Shown: positions 6,880 through 8,037 of the stretch, one piece after another
How positions within the stretch are numbered: position 1 is the first letter of the stretch
Layout: the number at the start of each line of letters is the position of its first letter
Source: Deltaproteobacteria bacterium
GTDB taxonomy: Bacteria > Desulfobacterota > Desulfobulbia > Desulfobulbales > VMSU01
Direction of reading: 5' to 3'
DNA length: 8,037 nucleotides
Assembly (NCBI GenBank): GCA_024274995.1
Contig: JAJSAA010000143.1
Location: 1-8,037, forward strand
Notes under the pieces: model-generated
What the model saw: the letters and a program-made list of their open reading frames with translations, nothing else
What the model was told of the DNA's origin: nothing
The model's database searches: none
Program-made: the position numbers and the translations under genes

Positions 6880-8037
6880 TTAAAGCAGGCGTTTCATAAT
6901 ATAGGCCTTGCGCTTGGGAGTGTTCTTCCCCATATAAAAAGAAAGAATATTCGGCACCTCATGCAGGGCGTCAATCCCCACCTGGCGCAGGCGTATATTA
7001 GAATCGATGAACTGCTTAAATTCCCTCGGTGAAATTTCACCGAGCCCCTTGAAACGGGTAATCTCAATCTGCTTTTTGACCTTGCCGCGGCCGGCGAGTT
7101 TGCGGCTTGCCTGTTTCTGTTCAGCAATGGAATAGCAGTAAATGGTCTCTTTTTTGTTACGAACTCTAAAAATAGGGGTCTCCAGAATATATATATGGCC
7201 CCGTTTGACCAGATTTTCAAAATAATGCAGAAAGAATGTAAGCAGTAAGTTCCTGATATGCAAGCCATCCACATCGGCATCAGTGGCCAGGATGATCTTA
7301 TCGTAACGCAGACCGCCGATGGAATCTTCAATATTTAAGCCGCGCATGAGATTGTACATCTCGTCATTTTTATAAAGCAGGGTCATGGACTGGCCATAGA
7401 CGTTCAGGGGCTTGCCCTTCAGAGAAAACACCGCCTGTGTCATGGGGTCACGGGCGGTTACAATGGAACCCGAGGCCGACTGGCCTTCGGTGATGAATAT
7501 CATATTTTCCCGGCCCGGTTTTGATGCTTTGCCCCTGGTCGGGTGATATTTACAGTCCTTGAGCTGCGGCACCTTGATTGCCGCTTTGCGGGCCTTGGCT
7601 TTTGCCTCTTTGCGGACACTTTGGAGATCCTTGCGTAATTTGGCATTCTGCTGCACCTTACCGATAACGATCTCCGCAGTTTCTTCATTTTTATAAAGAA
7701 ACTCGCTGACCTGTTCCTTGACCTCGGCGACAATGGCGGTGCGAATTTCTGTATTACCCAGTTTGTTCTTGGTCTGGGATTCAAAGATTGGCTCCCTAAC
7801 CTTTACGGCCACCGCCCCGACAATTCCGTCCCGCACATCCTCACCAGCGAATTTTTTTTTGGAAAATTCATTTACCCCTTTCAGTATCCCCTCTCTGAAG
7901 GCCGAAAGATGAGTACCGCCCTCATTGGTATAGGTGCCGTTAACAAAGGAAAAATAATTCTCACCATAACCGTCGGTATGAGAAAAGGTGAACTCCAGAG
8001 TCTCACTCTTGTAATGAATGGCATCATAGAGCTGCGC
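6880..8037 (-). CDS. parE: DNA topoisomerase IV subunit B (GyrB/ParE family), C-terminal part
   Basis: ParE supplies the ATPase and TOPRIM parts of topoisomerase IV. The frame is open to the right edge and gives 385 residues; the N-terminal GHKL ATP-binding domain, roughly 250 residues, is outside the window. My own translation of the edge begins AQLYDAIHYKSETLEF and continues FVNGTYTNEGGTHLSAF, the transducer-domain motif of the family, so the gene does not start at the GTG at 7836. In fragment numbering the TOPRIM Glu184 lies in FITEGQSASGS, SLKGKPLNVYG follows near 205-215, and the metal-binding DADVDG is at 253-258, then LLLTFF. RFKGLGEISPREFKQF comes near 328-343. Many relatives have EGDSA where this protein has EGQSA. 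A basic linker (KEAKAKARKAAIK) precedes TOPRIM, as is usual. The stop TAA is 51 bp ahead of the parC start, so the two are probably cotranscribed. ParE is preferred over GyrB because parC follows and the C-terminus is short. Confidence 0.94.
   Translation of the reverse strand, partial: AQLYDAIHYKSETLEFTFSHTDGYGENYFSFVNGTYTNEGGTHLSAFREGILKGVNEFSKKKFAGEDVRDGIVGAVAVKVREPIFESQTKNKLGNTEIRTAIVAEVKEQVSEFLYKNEETAEIVIGKVQQNAKLRKDLQSVRKEAKAKARKAAIKVPQLKDCKYHPTRGKASKPGRENMIFITEGQSASGSIVTARDPMTQAVFSLKGKPLNVYGQSMTLLYKNDEMYNLMRGLNIEDSIGGLRYDKIILATDADVDGLHIRNLLLTFFLHYFENLVKRGHIYILETPIFRVRNKKETIYCYSIAEQKQASRKLAGRGKVKKQIEITRFKGLGEISPREFKQFIDSNIRLRQVGIDALHEVPNILSFYMGKNTPKRKAYIMKRLL

Noticed and set aside
6894..7331. 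Open frame of 145 codons on the minus strand inside parE
   Set aside because: It overlaps the well-supported TOPRIM frame in another phase and its translation resembles no family; it is a shadow of parE.
6880..7836. Short ParE starting at the GTG at 7836
   Set aside because: The frame is open to the window edge and its first 67 residues carry the conserved GTYTNEGGTHLSAF region, so the gene begins outside the window.

Overview
The window carries six genes, all on the minus strand, so transcription runs from high to low coordinates: parE (5' end cut off by the window edge), parC, a Bax-like glucosaminidase, a CheW protein with an inserted CZB zinc-binding domain, a UvrD/PcrA-type helicase, and folC (3' end cut off). 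I found no RNA genes and no CRISPR array. There is no gene-free stretch longer than about 300 bases. The organism looks like a Gram-negative bacterium of moderate G+C. The gene set and the style of ParC/ParE suggest Desulfobacterota (Desulfobulbales-like), but this is a guess from memory, not a demonstrated assignment.

Region by region: 6880-8037 and 4795-6828 encode the two subunits of a topoisomerase IV-type enzyme, 51 bp apart. ParC and the glucosaminidase gene share one base (TGATG), and a strong AAGGAG sits inside the parC end, so these two are probably translated together. After a short gap of about 60 bp comes the CheW-CZB gene, which is clearly richer in A+T than its neighbours and has no other chemotaxis gene near it. 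A 139-bp gap with no convincing promoter or terminator leads to the helicase. Between helicase and folC lies a 166-bp gap almost filled by a nested palindromic element with a perfect 23-bp stem, flanking degenerate inverted repeats, a third copy of the same end motif and an 8-bp direct repeat at both borders. It looks like a non-autonomous mobile element.

Functionally, the window mixes DNA topology and repair (ParE, ParC, helicase), cell-wall hydrolysis (Bax-like), chemosensory coupling with a zinc/oxidant-sensing domain (CheW-CZB) and folate metabolism (FolC). The genes other than parE/parC do not form one pathway. The most interesting items are the CZB domain placed inside the CheW fold, the palindromic element touching the helicase stop codon, and a ParC that lacks both usual quinolone-contact residues.
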